This document shows positions 9,517-19,879 of a stretch of 64,000 nt of DNA, piece by piece. This DNA comes from Trichomonas tenax. Lineage: Eukaryota > Parabasalia > Trichomonadida > Trichomonadidae. The position numbers and the translations under genes were made by a program. The notes under the pieces were generated by a model. It did not search any database, had not been told where the DNA came from, and saw nothing but the letters and a program-made list of their open reading frames with translations. Location: assembly GCA_023091735.1 (NCBI GenBank), contig JALKBU010000001.1:148587-212586 (forward strand). Direction: 5' to 3'. How positions within the stretch are numbered: position 1 is the stretch's first letter; each line of letters opens with the position of its first letter.

Positions 9517-10356
9517 GACAATTATTTGTTTGTTTTTTCAATAAAGAATAGAGATATATTCAAATTTCATCTTCAACGTTTTGTTGGTTTGGTTTTTATT
9601 TGTCCTGTATATGTTAGTGTGGCTAATGGTGCATTATAATCAATGGTAAAAGAAAAATTCATATTTCCATTCACGCGATCATAGATTTGAACTATGCTGG
9701 GCTGCTGATTATTACAATTGCTAATTGATGAATGCAATAAATACTGCCGATGGTCTTATGTTAATTGCTCCCTGGTGACAACCAAAAATGAAGCTGCTAA
9801 AAGGCCATTTGTTATTGCAGTACATTCATAAATTTCACTTTTGTCTGGATTTTATTTCATGAACAGTGCACCACCAAAACTATCATATGAATCTGAATCA
9901 GTGTGCACATGCAAACAATTTGTAAACTGTTTATTTTCGATAAGAATTGATATATAAATATTTGAATTAACAATCAAAAATAAAATCGCTCCTTTTCCAA
10001 CAAGATTTGAAAATATGCAATCACCGAATTTTGTTTTTCGAATGCTTGAATATTTTGATTTTCTTGATAAAAATCATTCCAGGAGAGAGATAACAATTTA
10101 CAGAAATTAATACTCGAATAATATTTTGCAAAACCATTCTGATGATTTGATCAACAAATCATCAAACGGAGCGCTGAAAAAAAATAGCAATTTTTAATTC
10201 AACCTAATTCATTTCTAGGTACTTTTAAACATTAAAGTCGATTTTGAATGAAAAGTTAATTTTGAAAAATTGACGATGAGAAGAAATAAAAAGATTATTG
10301 ATTTGCTAATTATTCATATCTGCGTTCTAGCACAGATAGTGTTGCTAAGTTTTTAT
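9517..10356. other. Spacer with decayed unidentified coding sequence
   Basis: Around 9560-10200 the plus strand has short open pieces with protein-like composition (for example CKQFVNCLFSIRID and MQSPNFVFRMLEYFDFLD), broken by stops. I cannot name the source gene. Confidence 0.35.
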
Positions 10357-11076
10357 TTAGATCATTCTCTCAACAAGTTCGTCAAGAAGGTGCTCGCGGT
10401 TGCCGTAGTCACCACCCTCGATGTAGTGGCGGTTAACCTTTCTCATGCCACCCTTTGGAGCGTGGAGCTTGAATGGAGCAAGGAAGCGGTTAGCAGCAGC
10501 AAAGTTTGGACCAACTGTGTATATTTCATGGGCGAGGTCTTCGACGGAATCAATGCCGAACTGGCCGAGGCCGACCTTAACGATCTGATTGTCTGTAATC
10601 TTGATGCGCTGGCCATTGAGTGAGGCAGCACCGTGCTGGTAGATGAGCTTGCGGACCATGGCAACGGATGGGTAGCCGAAAGCAACCTGTGGTGTGCAAC
10701 GCTTGAGCATCTCGATTGTAGCCTTGTTGAGGCGGACGAATGTAGCGTTGTACTTCTGGCGGAGGCGGAAGAGGGCAAGGATCTTGCGGACATCTGGGTG
10801 GAGCTTGTTTGTACCCTTTGTGCGGATAACAAGAGCAAACTTAGCTTCAGCTGGGACGTAGAAGGACTTCTCAGCGAATGCCTTGTTCTCAGCCTCGATT
10901 TCGGCCTTGACGGCGGCGACGTGCTCAGCGGCGTACTTCTTAGCACGCTCCTGGATCTTGGCCTCGTTAGCCTTGGAAGCAGCGAGGAGTTCCTCCTTCT
11001 TCTTGAGGTAGGCCTGCTTCTGCGCCTCTGTGCGCTCTGCGATCTTCTTGAGTGACTCAGTCATTGGCTTGGACAT
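10357..11076 (-). CDS. RPL7: Ribosomal protein L7 (uL30), large subunit
   Basis: 239 aa, the usual eukaryotic L7 length. It has a Lys/Ala/Glu-rich helical N-terminus (~1-70), then the uL30 core with FALVIRTKGTNKLHPDVRKI, FRLRQKYNATFVRLNKATIEML and VAFGYPSVAMVRKLIYQHGA, and the eukaryotic C-terminal block (FGIDSVEDLAHEIYTVGPNF, GGDYGNREHLLDELVERM). It is a structural protein of the 60S subunit. The gene is much richer in GC and in preferred C/G-ending codons than its neighbours, as expected for high expression. TCAATAATTAC ~20 bases upstream may be the initiator. Confidence 0.97.
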   Translation of the reverse strand: MSKPMTESLKKIAERTEAQKQAYLKKKEELLAASKANEAKIQERAKKYAAEHVAAVKAEIEAENKAFAEKSFYVPAEAKFALVIRTKGTNKLHPDVRKILALFRLRQKYNATFVRLNKATIEMLKRCTPQVAFGYPSVAMVRKLIYQHGAASLNGQRIKITDNQIVKVGLGQFGIDSVEDLAHEIYTVGPNFAAANRFLAPFKLHAPKGGMRKVNRHYIEGGDYGNREHLLDELVERMI

Positions 11077-12055
11077 CTTCGAAAGTAATTATTGAATCGA
11101 AAATAATCGTTGGTCGGGTAATCGCAGGGGTTGAAATGTATATTGAGGGGATTGTTGGGTTAAATTTAAGCAGGGGGTGATAATATTCGTAACCATCTCA
11201 AGCTTATGTTTCACTCAATGAAGATGATTCTCATGATAGATTTAAAGAGCTTTTAGATGAATCAAAGATCCATTGGGATCCTGCAAAATGTTCGAGCAAA
11301 ATGTTTATTGAGCCAAGTATGATTGACGCATATTGACTTCCGAATGATGCCACAGATCCCTTGGACATTATGTTTGCTGTTCCAGAAGCATTTGATCAGA
11401 TAAAAGCTCGAAGCATACATCGGTCTTGAAACGATATCAATATACATATATTCTGGGGTTGCCTTTTCGAAAAGGCTACAAAACTCGAGAAATTACTGGG
11501 AGAAGAAAGAAAATCAGCAAAGAAGGATAGATTAATTGACTCAACCTCTTCTTTCACTCTCTCACTGACATTCTTTAATGTTGTACATGAAGAAGAACAA
11601 TGCGCAAATATACTCGACTTGGCCTTAAGATGGATATTTCCTGAACTCTCGTTGCTTCTGCACAGATGCAGATGCAGGAAGGCTCTGAGGAACAATGAGG
11701 AACATGACAGTCACAGAATTTCCATTGAAATGCATTAGCTTATCTCCGATGAGTTCTATATAATCCACATAGCGACCTGTATCTTAGCTTAAAAGATAAG
11801 TCTTCTAATTATTGTATTCAGGTGAATTAAAAAATCAAATTGAAATAGAATGAATACTTTGTAAGAATCTCGGTGAATATCATAATAACTTCACTTTTTG
11901 CAAATATGTATGCATTCAAAACCCTGAAGAAAAGTCGATTTGATAAGAAAAATCAAAATGCATGAAATATATTCTCTATAAATCTAAAAATGAGATGAGA
12001 TTATTATCATAATCCCCGAGCATGTATTGCTGCATAAGTAATTAATGTCCTAAAG
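11077..12055. other. Spacer with a decayed coding remnant
   Basis: Around 11195-11330 the plus strand reads an unbroken protein-like piece (SHDRFKELLDESKIHWDPA, then FIEPSMIDAY), followed by a stop, and other frames show LEKLLGEERKSAKKDRLIDS near 11470-11550. The alternation of frames suggests a frameshifted pseudogene that I cannot identify. The rest is AT-rich. Confidence 0.35.
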
Positions 12056-12526
12056 TCATGTTTTCTTATTCATTTGTAAAAACTTTTCGAGTAACTCACG
12101 TGGACACGCTTTAATCAGTGTATCCAGTGAAGGAGTAGGTGTTAGATCATCTGATGAAGTACTTGATTGAAGCCAATCATCATTATCAGGTAAACCTCCC
12201 GAACTATCTGATCCCTCAGATGGTAATTCGCTATTGCTATCATTTGACTTGTCTGCTTTAGCTGGTTTCTTTGGATCAAAAGATTTATCTGATAAATCTT
12301 CAGGTTCTGAAGAAGAAGAGGGACATTCATCAGCTATAGATTCATTATCGATTGACAGTGTAACTTGTGGTCTTCGATCAAGAATTTGCAATTTTTCTAA
12401 CGCTTCAGCTCGAAATCGTTCAAAAGGAACTAATTGGTCAACGACTTCTTGTCTCTTTTGCAGAAGCTTGTCAAGCTGTATCCTCAACGATCTGATTTTA
12501 TTAGCTTTTTCAGCGGCTGATGACAT
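12056..12526 (-). CDS. Small coiled-coil, serine/acidic-rich protein of unknown function
   Basis: 156 aa from the first ATG. Residues ~5-50 form a short coiled coil (NKIRSLRIQLDKLLQKRQEV). Residues ~60-135 are low-complexity Ser/Asp/Glu/Pro with likely CK2-type sites (CPSSSSEPEDLSDKSFD, SEGSDSSGGLPDNDDW). The C-terminus is a helix (LDTLIKACPRELLEKFLQM). No domain is recognised. TTCATTTTTATA upstream fits an initiator. It could be a nuclear or trafficking adaptor, which cannot be told from sequence. Confidence 0.65.
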   Translation of the reverse strand: MSSAAEKANKIRSLRIQLDKLLQKRQEVVDQLVPFERFRAEALEKLQILDRRPQVTLSIDNESIADECPSSSSEPEDLSDKSFDPKKPAKADKSNDSNSELPSEGSDSSGGLPDNDDWLQSSTSSDDLTPTPSLDTLIKACPRELLEKFLQMNKKT

Positions 12527-12745
12527 CAAGTTCGTTACAAGCTATAAAAATGAATTGGGATTTTCTTTCATTGATCATTTCAAAACAAAACTCATTATAG
12601 AGCAGTACTATTATTGGTTCTCTTAGTGAAAAAAAAAGTATTTTTTGGTTTAAATTTAGATAAAAGAAAGTAGTAATGCTCAGACTCAGTAAACTTATAG
12701 CCGCGTTGAATCAAGAAGCAAAAGAATTTATAAAAAGCAAAATTC

Positions 12746-13366
12746 TTAGCAGCAACCGCCAGATGATTGCTGCTGTTTCGGTGGTTCATCGACCTTGAAT
12801 GGAGAAGCTTTCGCAGCTCCACTTGTAATCTGAATCTGTCCATTGTTAACGCGTGTGGCAACACCATATGCGAGTCTTGTGAAAGATTCTGTGACATTTT
12901 GGCCAGAAAGAGCGGATGTTTCGATATATTCAAGTTTATGCTGCTCAGCGAAGTCCTTAGCCTGCTGAACACCAACTTGTCTCTGTGATTCAAGGTCTCC
13001 CTTGTTACCAACGAGAAGGATGTATGCGTTTGGATTGCAAAGTGCCTGTAAATCATTGAGCCATGTCGAAAGTTCTTCGAATGACGTTTCGTTTGTAATA
13101 TCATAAACAAGAATTGCGCCGACAGCATTTCTGAAATAAGCCCTGGAAACGGATTTGAATCTCTCTTGGCCAGCTGTATCCCAAATCTGAAGCTTGACGC
13201 TCTGATCTTCTAAAGGACAGATAAATGACTTGAATTCAACGCCAACTGTAGATTGGCCCTCTTCGCGGAATGTTCCATCGATGAGGCGCTGGACAATGGC
13301 TGTTTTTCCGACGCCAGAGCTGCCAACAACAACGATCTTGAAGGATTGAGAGATTGTTGATTTCAT
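12746..13366 (-). CDS. Rab-family small GTPase
   Basis: 206 aa from MKSTISQ; an upstream in-frame ATG at 13432 would add 22 atypical residues. All G motifs are present: GSSGVGKTA (P-loop), TVGVEF (switch I), WDTAGQERF (switch II), NKGD (NKxD) and ETSAL. The C-terminus GGCC is a double-geranylgeranylation signal, so it is membrane-bound. Residues after G3 (YDITNETSFEELSTWL) are Rab-specific. The subclass is nearest Rab4/Rab14/Rab2 by inspection, but trichomonads have very many Rabs and I do not assign one. Expected role is vesicle targeting. Confidence 0.92.
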   Translation of the reverse strand: MKSTISQSFKIVVVGSSGVGKTAIVQRLIDGTFREEGQSTVGVEFKSFICPLEDQSVKLQIWDTAGQERFKSVSRAYFRNAVGAILVYDITNETSFEELSTWLNDLQALCNPNAYILLVGNKGDLESQRQVGVQQAKDFAEQHKLEYIETSALSGQNVTESFTRLAYGVATRVNNGQIQITSGAAKASPFKVDEPPKQQQSSGGCC

Positions 13367-14306
13367 TAAAAAAAATTCTAGAAACCGCCAGATGTAACCC
13401 CCAATAAACTCAGAATTGTTCTTTTCTTTCATTATTCGCTTTCAGAGCCTATTTCAATCTCATTTTTAACATTATTTTTGATTTTGACCTTTTTGACATA
13501 TTTCCGACAATTTATGACATAAAACCAATATAACAGAATTTTCACCATGTGAACAAGTTCTTGATATAATTGACGAAATTAATGGTGCTATATACGATGC
13601 TGCATCATTCAAAGAGTTAAGCAACTTCGTTATAACTTCGATTCTCCCATATTGCCAAAAATGGCTCAGAATAACAATTAAAATAACAGATAACAGAGAA
13701 GCACAATGAACGCTGCTTCAAACTTCACACAGCAACTTCTTGAGAACATCAATTCTACATTAAAACGTATTTCAACTTTCAAGACAGCTACATCAGTGAA
13801 CAAATTCGAGCAAGAACTATTCAAAAGCATTAAACCCGAGACAGGTGATGGAACCACTACCATTTTTATTGATTTATCCAATGATGTTGCCTGAAACATA
13901 TCTTCCATGTATATTCGGAATTGAGGTCATTTGTGTGATATTATGCATTTCTATCAAAAATTAAATAAATGATTTAATAAACTAACTGTATCCTCAAAAA
14001 CAACAACACCGATTCAAATTCTGTATCATAGCATACAAAATGCATAAAATCTATATAATTAAATAGAGTGCAATCATCAATTTATAAAAGTAATTGAAAA
14101 TTTCAATATTTAGATCATATTTCAATAGATATGCATTCATATATTATTGAATTCAAATGTTCAAATATACCTCTAAGTCAATAGTCTTTAAAACAATGTT
14201 TTATAAAACATAAGAATTATATTTTGTAATATAAATCAATTTTGATATAAAGAGAGGTATTTTTATAACCAAATTTATTCATACACTAGATTGATTGACA
14301 ATAAAA
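13367..14306. other. Spacer with fragments of an unidentified gene
   Basis: The plus strand has two coding-like pieces in different frames: about 13545-13710 (CEQVLDIIDEINGAIYDAAS, then LSNFVITSILPYCQKWL) and 13706-13894 (62 codons from ATG, NFTQQLLENINSTLKRIST). They may be parts of one frameshifted gene; I do not recognise it. 13900-14300 is AT-rich with nothing visible. Confidence 0.35.
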
Positions 14307-15158
14307 TTAAAGATCCGATTCATCTAATATTGCTCTGATTCCTTGGAGCGTTTCTTCACGAAGATTTGTAATATCAGTATCAATGGAATCATTTTGGACG
14401 ACTTCTGGTTGAGTTTCTTTAATATACGCGAAAATTCTATCAATAACATTATCATTCTGGAGATTTGAAACCTCATCAGCAATTCTTCGCTTTTCTTCGT
14501 CTGTATAGACGTGTTGCTTTGGTTGTTCAGGTTGAACTTGAGTTTTCTGCTCTTGTTCAACGACAACCTCTTGGACAGGCTCGGCAACAGGCTCTGGAAT
14601 GTGTGCTCTCATTGGCTGCGAGACTCCTCTTTCGACTGGAGTTGAGCGTCTCGTAGATCTTGTCAAAGGCTTCGATTGTTGAATTGGTTGTTCGTTTGCG
14701 TAATTAGTGTCACTCTTTCTTTGTCTGAGAGAATACGATTTCGGTTCTTGTGGCGGTATTGCATCGAAAATTCCAATAGATGCTTTGATTGCGTCTGTTT
14801 CTAAGCACCAATCGACAATTTCGTTGCCGGATAAGTATTGCGTATTGTCTGCGAACACTTTTTTAAGTTGCTTTGCTAAATTAGATATGATTTGATCTTT
14901 TCCGTTATATTTAAAAGAATTATCCCAAATTAAATTCACGTCTCGTTTGAATTCTTCGGGGTCCTGATATTCGTTGTTTAGTAATTTTTTACGAACGGTC
15001 CCTAAATCCATTGGATGATCAATGATTTCAAAATAATTTAAGCAATTATCGCGAACAGGATCAACGGGCCTTGAAAAAAACGATGATATTTTGTATTCTT
15101 CGACTTTTTCAAGGGCCTGAAGACACCGTCGCCTGTGATAATCAGTCATTGTCAGCAT
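14307..15158 (-). CDS. BET-type protein: single bromodomain plus NET/ET domain
   Basis: 283 aa. The bromodomain covers ~5-105 (ZA-loop YFEIIDHPMDLGTVRKKL; acetyl-lysine-binding Asn in NSFKYNG). A basic, Pro/Gln-rich linker follows (~140-215). The C-terminal ~215-275 matches the NET domain: YTDEEKRRIADEVSNLQNDN, then VIDRIFAYIKETQPE, then DTDITNLREETLQGI. Animal BET proteins have two bromodomains; the single one here is like plant GTE and protist BDF proteins. It should read acetylated histones and recruit transcription factors. TCACTTTTGCATAA ~20 bases upstream is a good initiator. Confidence 0.88.
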   Translation of the reverse strand: MLTMTDYHRRRCLQALEKVEEYKISSFFSRPVDPVRDNCLNYFEIIDHPMDLGTVRKKLLNNEYQDPEEFKRDVNLIWDNSFKYNGKDQIISNLAKQLKKVFADNTQYLSGNEIVDWCLETDAIKASIGIFDAIPPQEPKSYSLRQRKSDTNYANEQPIQQSKPLTRSTRRSTPVERGVSQPMRAHIPEPVAEPVQEVVVEQEQKTQVQPEQPKQHVYTDEEKRRIADEVSNLQNDNVIDRIFAYIKETQPEVVQNDSIDTDITNLREETLQGIRAILDESDL

Positions 15159-15167
15159 TTTAAAAAT

Positions 15168-15180
15168 TATGCAAAAGTGA
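15168..15180 (-). promoter_or_regulatory. Initiator (Inr) of the BET-type gene
   Basis: The minus strand reads TCACTTTTGCATA, close to the trichomonad initiator consensus, ending 10 bases before the ATG. Confidence 0.55.
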
Positions 15181-15389
15181 CATTAAATATAAAACTGATA
15201 AAGAAGGCCATAATTACTAAATTCGAATTTTTAGAAGTTTGTTATGATAAATCGCCAATAAATATTATAACAAACAAAATATTAAAATCAAATCTTCTAT
15301 AAATTACTTTGCATGTACTTTCAGCGACCGTTATTATGGCGAAGCCATCACCAACCTGATGCACTGTATTATTAGCAGGTGGGATAGGG

Positions 15390-16095
15390 AAATTCTCGCT
15401 TCCACTGAAATTTTTCCAATATATGGAGAAACTATTGTTGAAGAGCCACCTGCTCCACCGCCTTCATAATTTCCTCCACACTATAATATCCTCCACCACC
15501 GCCGCCGCCTGAATATGAACATCCAATTCCGTATCCTCCATAAAGTAAAGATCCATTGTCTGCTAATGTTGTGTAATAGATTCCACCGAGGCCTTCTGAC
15601 GTTTGAGTACCTCCATAAGCAATAATTTTACTTGCCCAAGATATTTTATTGTCGGCAATCAAACCACCTGCAGGACCTCCAGAAGTAGCATATCCTGCAC
15701 CGCCTCCACCACCCGCAACTGCAATCCTTGATTCAAATGAAGAATTTAATGAGATCGACGTTGATCCTCCTCCAAGACCACCTGGAATGTTTAGATCTGA
15801 TGGGTATAGACCACCTGGGTGTGAATTTCGTCATCCATTGCATCCTCCTATCATCATTGTATCATTTGAAGAAATAGAAGATCCACAAACAGTTATGTAA
15901 AACTCAGTTGTTTTCTTTAGATCAAGGTACATCTAGACATAAGCTCCATTTCCTCCACTGTACACTTGGTTGCTAGTGCCGTTTGCACCCCATAATTCAA
16001 CAAAATACCTTCCAGGGGTTAAATATACGCGATGTGGGATCGCAGGATCACTGGAATTCCTTTTGCAGGTGCATGGAAAGCATAATTGTTCATTA
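15390..16095 (-). pseudogene. Glycine-rich (ALK/LTK-type Gly-rich domain) surface-protein pseudogene
   Basis: On the minus strand, frames in order read CTCKRNSSDPAIPHRVYLTP, GRYFVELWGANG, STSISLNSSFESRIAVAGGG and YATSGGPAGGLIADNKISWA, then LGGIYYTTLADNGSLLYGG and SYSGGGGGGGYYS. This is the order seen in the Gly-rich domain proteins that trichomonads carry in large numbers. There is an in-frame stop after NGAYV (~15931), and frameshifts near 15840 and 15440 disrupt the rest. It also stops short of the usual C-terminal part. The likely origin is an extracellular protein. Confidence 0.65.
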
Positions 16096-16504
16096 TAGTT
16101 TAATACCAAATCATGATATCAAACTCAATCTAGAAAACACATAACAAAATGGAGATAAAAGACTTTACATGATATAAGACTTATTCAATCATTAAACACA
16201 CAGGTAATTAATTATTTTAAAAAAACTCGTTTCAAAGCCCAATTCTTTGATTTGTTAAAGCTTCAGTTATTCGCATATTAACTTCATTATCCGATTTTAT
16301 TAAATGCATTTTCAGACAAATATTCAAATCAAACGTTGATAATTTGATGTACAATAATAAATAATATTGAAAAGAAAAGAAAAACTAATGTCACTAGATT
16401 GTGTTATAACAACTTTTTGTCGAATTTTGTCGACTTTAAATTGCATATAAAATTTAAAACAAACAAAAAAAATTATATTAATGTTTGAAATATATATGAC
16501 AGAA
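16096..16504. other. AT-rich spacer
   Basis: No gene or strong repeat seen. Confidence 0.6.
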
Positions 16505-19138
16505 TTACTGGCTTCTAGTAATAGCTGCTCTTGCTCTGTGAATGATGAGTCTGCCGAATCTATAGATGCCGCGAACATTATCGCAAACGTTTTCAGGATG
16601 CATCAAAGAAGAAACTCTCATATCGAACATTGTCACGAATAACTGGACAATGTCTTGGTCTTCCTCGTAAGCAAGAATCCTCTGCTTGATCAAGTTCGGA
16701 TCGACGAGCTCGCTTGCTGCAATCTGGTAAATAACAGAAAGTGCATCGGAAATAACATCATCGTTGTAAAGCGAAATGATGTTTTGGATTATGACTTCAC
16801 ATATAGGAAGAGCCCACTCTCTCGGTGCTTCTTCTCTCGCTGCTCCAATTGGGAAGAAAGAAGTAATAAGTGCGAATACTTTTGAATCAGCTTGCGGCAT
16901 GCTGAGCAAATGCTGGAAGAACTCGAGTGTGAAATATGAGAAGAAGTTCGCGTTCGACCAGATTTCTTTGATGTCTGGTTTGTATTTCTCATTTAATGGA
17001 ATCTTTCTCAAGTGTTCAAGCAAATCAATGAACATCTTGTATCCTGATTGGTCCATCTCTGCAATGGCATCTAATTGAACAAATGGTCCCAACTGATCAG
17101 GAAGCATGATCATTAATGACAAGATCTTGAAAACATACTGTGTGCATGTGTTTGTGAAACTGTTAGTGATGAACTCATAAACAGTTCTTGGTGTAATCAG
17201 TTTGTAGAATAAAGCACGTCTAATCATCTTGCATGATTTCTTCATGAGATCCTCGGATTCTGGATATAGAGCATCGCCAAGCATCTGAAAAATTGTTAAG
17301 ATGTGTTGTATTGCAGCATTACGAAGCGATGACTTCCTTGAGTATATTTCTAGCTTTCTTGCTTCACTCTGGGCGATAATGGCTTTTTCGGAATCCTTGA
17401 AAGAAATAATTTCAGTGCCAATATGCTCGATCCAATTTGTAATAAATTGATAAATTTTGAGGATGTCTTGTTTCGTTGAAATCTTTGCTGCAATGATTTC
17501 AAGGCATTGCGCAAACAGCTTCTGCTTCAACTCTTGGTTTTCAACATAAGCAATTGGGAACATAAGTGTTGAGTAGAATGGTAATATAAGAAATGTCTTG
17601 ACTCGAGAGCAGAGCTCGAGAATAGGCTGACTAAATGGATTGTTCTCCTTGAAAACGCTTGCGAGGTGGCAGGAGATAGAAGAGATCATCATGGCATTAT
17701 CATTTGTTGGATCGCTGATGAAGATTGTCCAAGCAACTTCGCAAAGTGGGCCAACTTGTTCTGTCGGTAAAAGCCAAATTGATTCGGAAATAAAATCAAG
17801 GGCATAAGGGATTCCAAGTGGATCTTGTGGGCTAAAGTTATCGATAATGTATTGAGCGATTGGCTGAGCGACGGCTTTACGATGATGGACGTTAAGATGT
17901 GCTGTGAAGAAGAATGTTCCATACCGTGGCTCTTGGAGAATGAATTGTTGCAAATATTTCGCTAACGTTTCATACATCTCTGGCTTGAAGTTAGATAACT
18001 GCAAAATGTGATTGGCGACTTCTTTAGTATGAAATGTAGGACCTTCAACATTGATTGTGTTGAAAAACAAGATAACTAACTTTTCGAACTGCTCGTAGTA
18101 CGGGAATTCCTCATAGCTGTACGCACTGTGATCCTTGCTCGCGGAGTTGTATAATGATTCGAAAAGTGAAGGCAAAATGTCTTGAATAAATCTAATGTAT
18201 TCTTCGTTGTATTCGTTGATTAAACTTGCAATGTATATCATCTGGTTCATCACTGTCGTGAAGAATTCAAGATTCTTTGGATCAAGATTGAAATCATCAC
18301 CACCTCCGTAATCTGTGATGTCACTGAATATCTGTAAGATTGGAGAGATGAAGTCTGACTGTTCTATCAATGGATTGTTCAATATATTCGTGGCCGATGT
18401 TAAAACTGCTGTGATAATAGCTTGTAAGAATTGGATCTCTTCATCAGACAGGTTTATATATTCTATATCAAAGCAGCTTCCTAAAACCTCACATAATCCT
18501 TGAAAACAAATCGGACTATCAAGAATTGATTGAATTTTCGGAAGAAAAACACTTGCGTTGGCAATATTCGAATCTATTCTCATGATTATCGAGAGTAATT
18601 TGAACCATTCCGGACAAGGATCTGAATTAGCAAGTAATTGAAGGCAAAGTTGAACGAATGAAGTTTTGAAGACGCCCATTTTGACCATGCTGTTCCATAA
18701 GTCAGAGTCGAGCGAAGTGAAGAAAATAAACTTTTGATCTAGCGGCAATTCATTCAAAATTGGATGATTCAACAAATTTGGATAATAGGCAGAAATAACT
18801 GAAAGAAGACGCAATATCTGTTCCAAGCACTGCTTGTCATCAACTTTGAATTCGCCTACAAGCAAATTTGCTGCATTTTCATAGATTTCCAGGAGTTTAT
18901 CACCCAATATGCTGTAATAAAGCTGAACAAGCTGTGTAGCTGTGCATGCTGCCATGAATATCTCGCGAATACTTTTCCTTTCTACAAATAATTGAATGCA
19001 GAACGTGTAATATTGAGGATTGGAGTACCATATGTCGAAAATTATGGCGTTTTGGTCCTGGACCATCTGATTCTGCTCTGTTGTAGAAGAAATTGCATTT
19101 CTAATGATATCAATTGTAAGTGGAGTGCTTAAATTCAT
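16505..19138 (-). CDS. Large HEAT-repeat protein, importin-beta/karyopherin-like
   Basis: 877 aa from MNLSTPL; an ATG five codons earlier (19153) overlaps a conserved upstream word (GGAAAAGTGACA), so I prefer the later one. It is a continuous series of helix pairs. The N-terminal ~100 residues (VQDQNAIIFDIWYSNPQYY, then FMAACTATQLVQLYY) resemble the start of transportin-3/importin-13 or Mtr10 karyopherins, and overall length fits. It would carry cargo through nuclear pores with Ran. A different HEAT solenoid is possible, since no Ran-binding signature is strictly diagnostic. Confidence 0.6.
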   Translation of the reverse strand: MNLSTPLTIDIIRNAISSTTEQNQMVQDQNAIIFDIWYSNPQYYTFCIQLFVERKSIREIFMAACTATQLVQLYYSILGDKLLEIYENAANLLVGEFKVDDKQCLEQILRLLSVISAYYPNLLNHPILNELPLDQKFIFFTSLDSDLWNSMVKMGVFKTSFVQLCLQLLANSDPCPEWFKLLSIIMRIDSNIANASVFLPKIQSILDSPICFQGLCEVLGSCFDIEYINLSDEEIQFLQAIITAVLTSATNILNNPLIEQSDFISPILQIFSDITDYGGGDDFNLDPKNLEFFTTVMNQMIYIASLINEYNEEYIRFIQDILPSLFESLYNSASKDHSAYSYEEFPYYEQFEKLVILFFNTINVEGPTFHTKEVANHILQLSNFKPEMYETLAKYLQQFILQEPRYGTFFFTAHLNVHHRKAVAQPIAQYIIDNFSPQDPLGIPYALDFISESIWLLPTEQVGPLCEVAWTIFISDPTNDNAMMISSISCHLASVFKENNPFSQPILELCSRVKTFLILPFYSTLMFPIAYVENQELKQKLFAQCLEIIAAKISTKQDILKIYQFITNWIEHIGTEIISFKDSEKAIIAQSEARKLEIYSRKSSLRNAAIQHILTIFQMLGDALYPESEDLMKKSCKMIRRALFYKLITPRTVYEFITNSFTNTCTQYVFKILSLMIMLPDQLGPFVQLDAIAEMDQSGYKMFIDLLEHLRKIPLNEKYKPDIKEIWSNANFFSYFTLEFFQHLLSMPQADSKVFALITSFFPIGAAREEAPREWALPICEVIIQNIISLYNDDVISDALSVIYQIAASELVDPNLIKQRILAYEEDQDIVQLFVTMFDMRVSSLMHPENVCDNVRGIYRFGRLIIHRARAAITRSQ

Positions 19139-19879
19139 TGTCACTTTTCCCATATTAACAATTTTTATACTCTGTTTTTGGATTTATTTTATGTTCTGAT
19201 TCTGTTTTCATTAACAAAACGCTCCGAAATCTATGGCTTGCGAGTAAACTCACAAATTATACTCATTTTTATTTGATATTTCGCTATTAAATATATCGTA
19301 AATAACATTTATAAAGTCAAAATTTGATGTTGGAAAAATATATTTCAATGTTTTTCAAATTATCAGTAATACCTTCTTCTCTCTTAATATTTAGCATAAT
19401 AACCATCTACATACTGATTTCATGCATTCCATTTTCCTTAATTACATATATTTTAACGAGATAAGATCAAATATTTTAACTTAAAATCATTTTTAGTAAA
19501 ATTTAACCCCAGCAATATATTTAAAATCTAAAATACAACTAAATTATAGATATAATTCTTGATTTAATAATGAATTTACATATTTTTTAGCTAAATTTAT
19601 AAAATTTTGAGATATTTTTATGCAGCCATCGAGCTTTTTCCCATTTCCTACATGGGGGCTTCCCCACGTGCGTCCCCAAATGGGGAAAAAAATTATATTT
19701 TACAATAAAAAATGTTTTTTTTTTTGGAAAATGGAGGAAACTTTTTACAATGGGGAATCATACATTAGATGAAGAAATTCACCGCGAATTCATGGTTTCA
19801 ATTTCAAAGAAAAGAGAAATTATTAAATTGCAAGACTTTGTTTACTCGAGAAAAAAAAATCGCGAACAAAAAATATAGA
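19139..19879. other. Spacer with a GC-rich nested palindrome
   Basis: AT-rich, except 19635-19690, where TTTTTCCCATTT and AAATGGGGAAAAA form arms around TGGGG/CCCCA runs. Such runs of C and G are unusual in this window. It lies ~190 bases upstream of the AP-1 gamma start. Confidence 0.5.

Noticed and set aside
10270..11055. Long plus-strand frames opposite ribosomal protein L7
   Set aside because: They are antisense shadows caused by the strong codon bias of L7.
15649..15900. Plus-strand Pro-rich 83-codon frame
   Set aside because: It is the antisense of the glycine-rich pseudogene; Gly codons read as Pro on the other strand.
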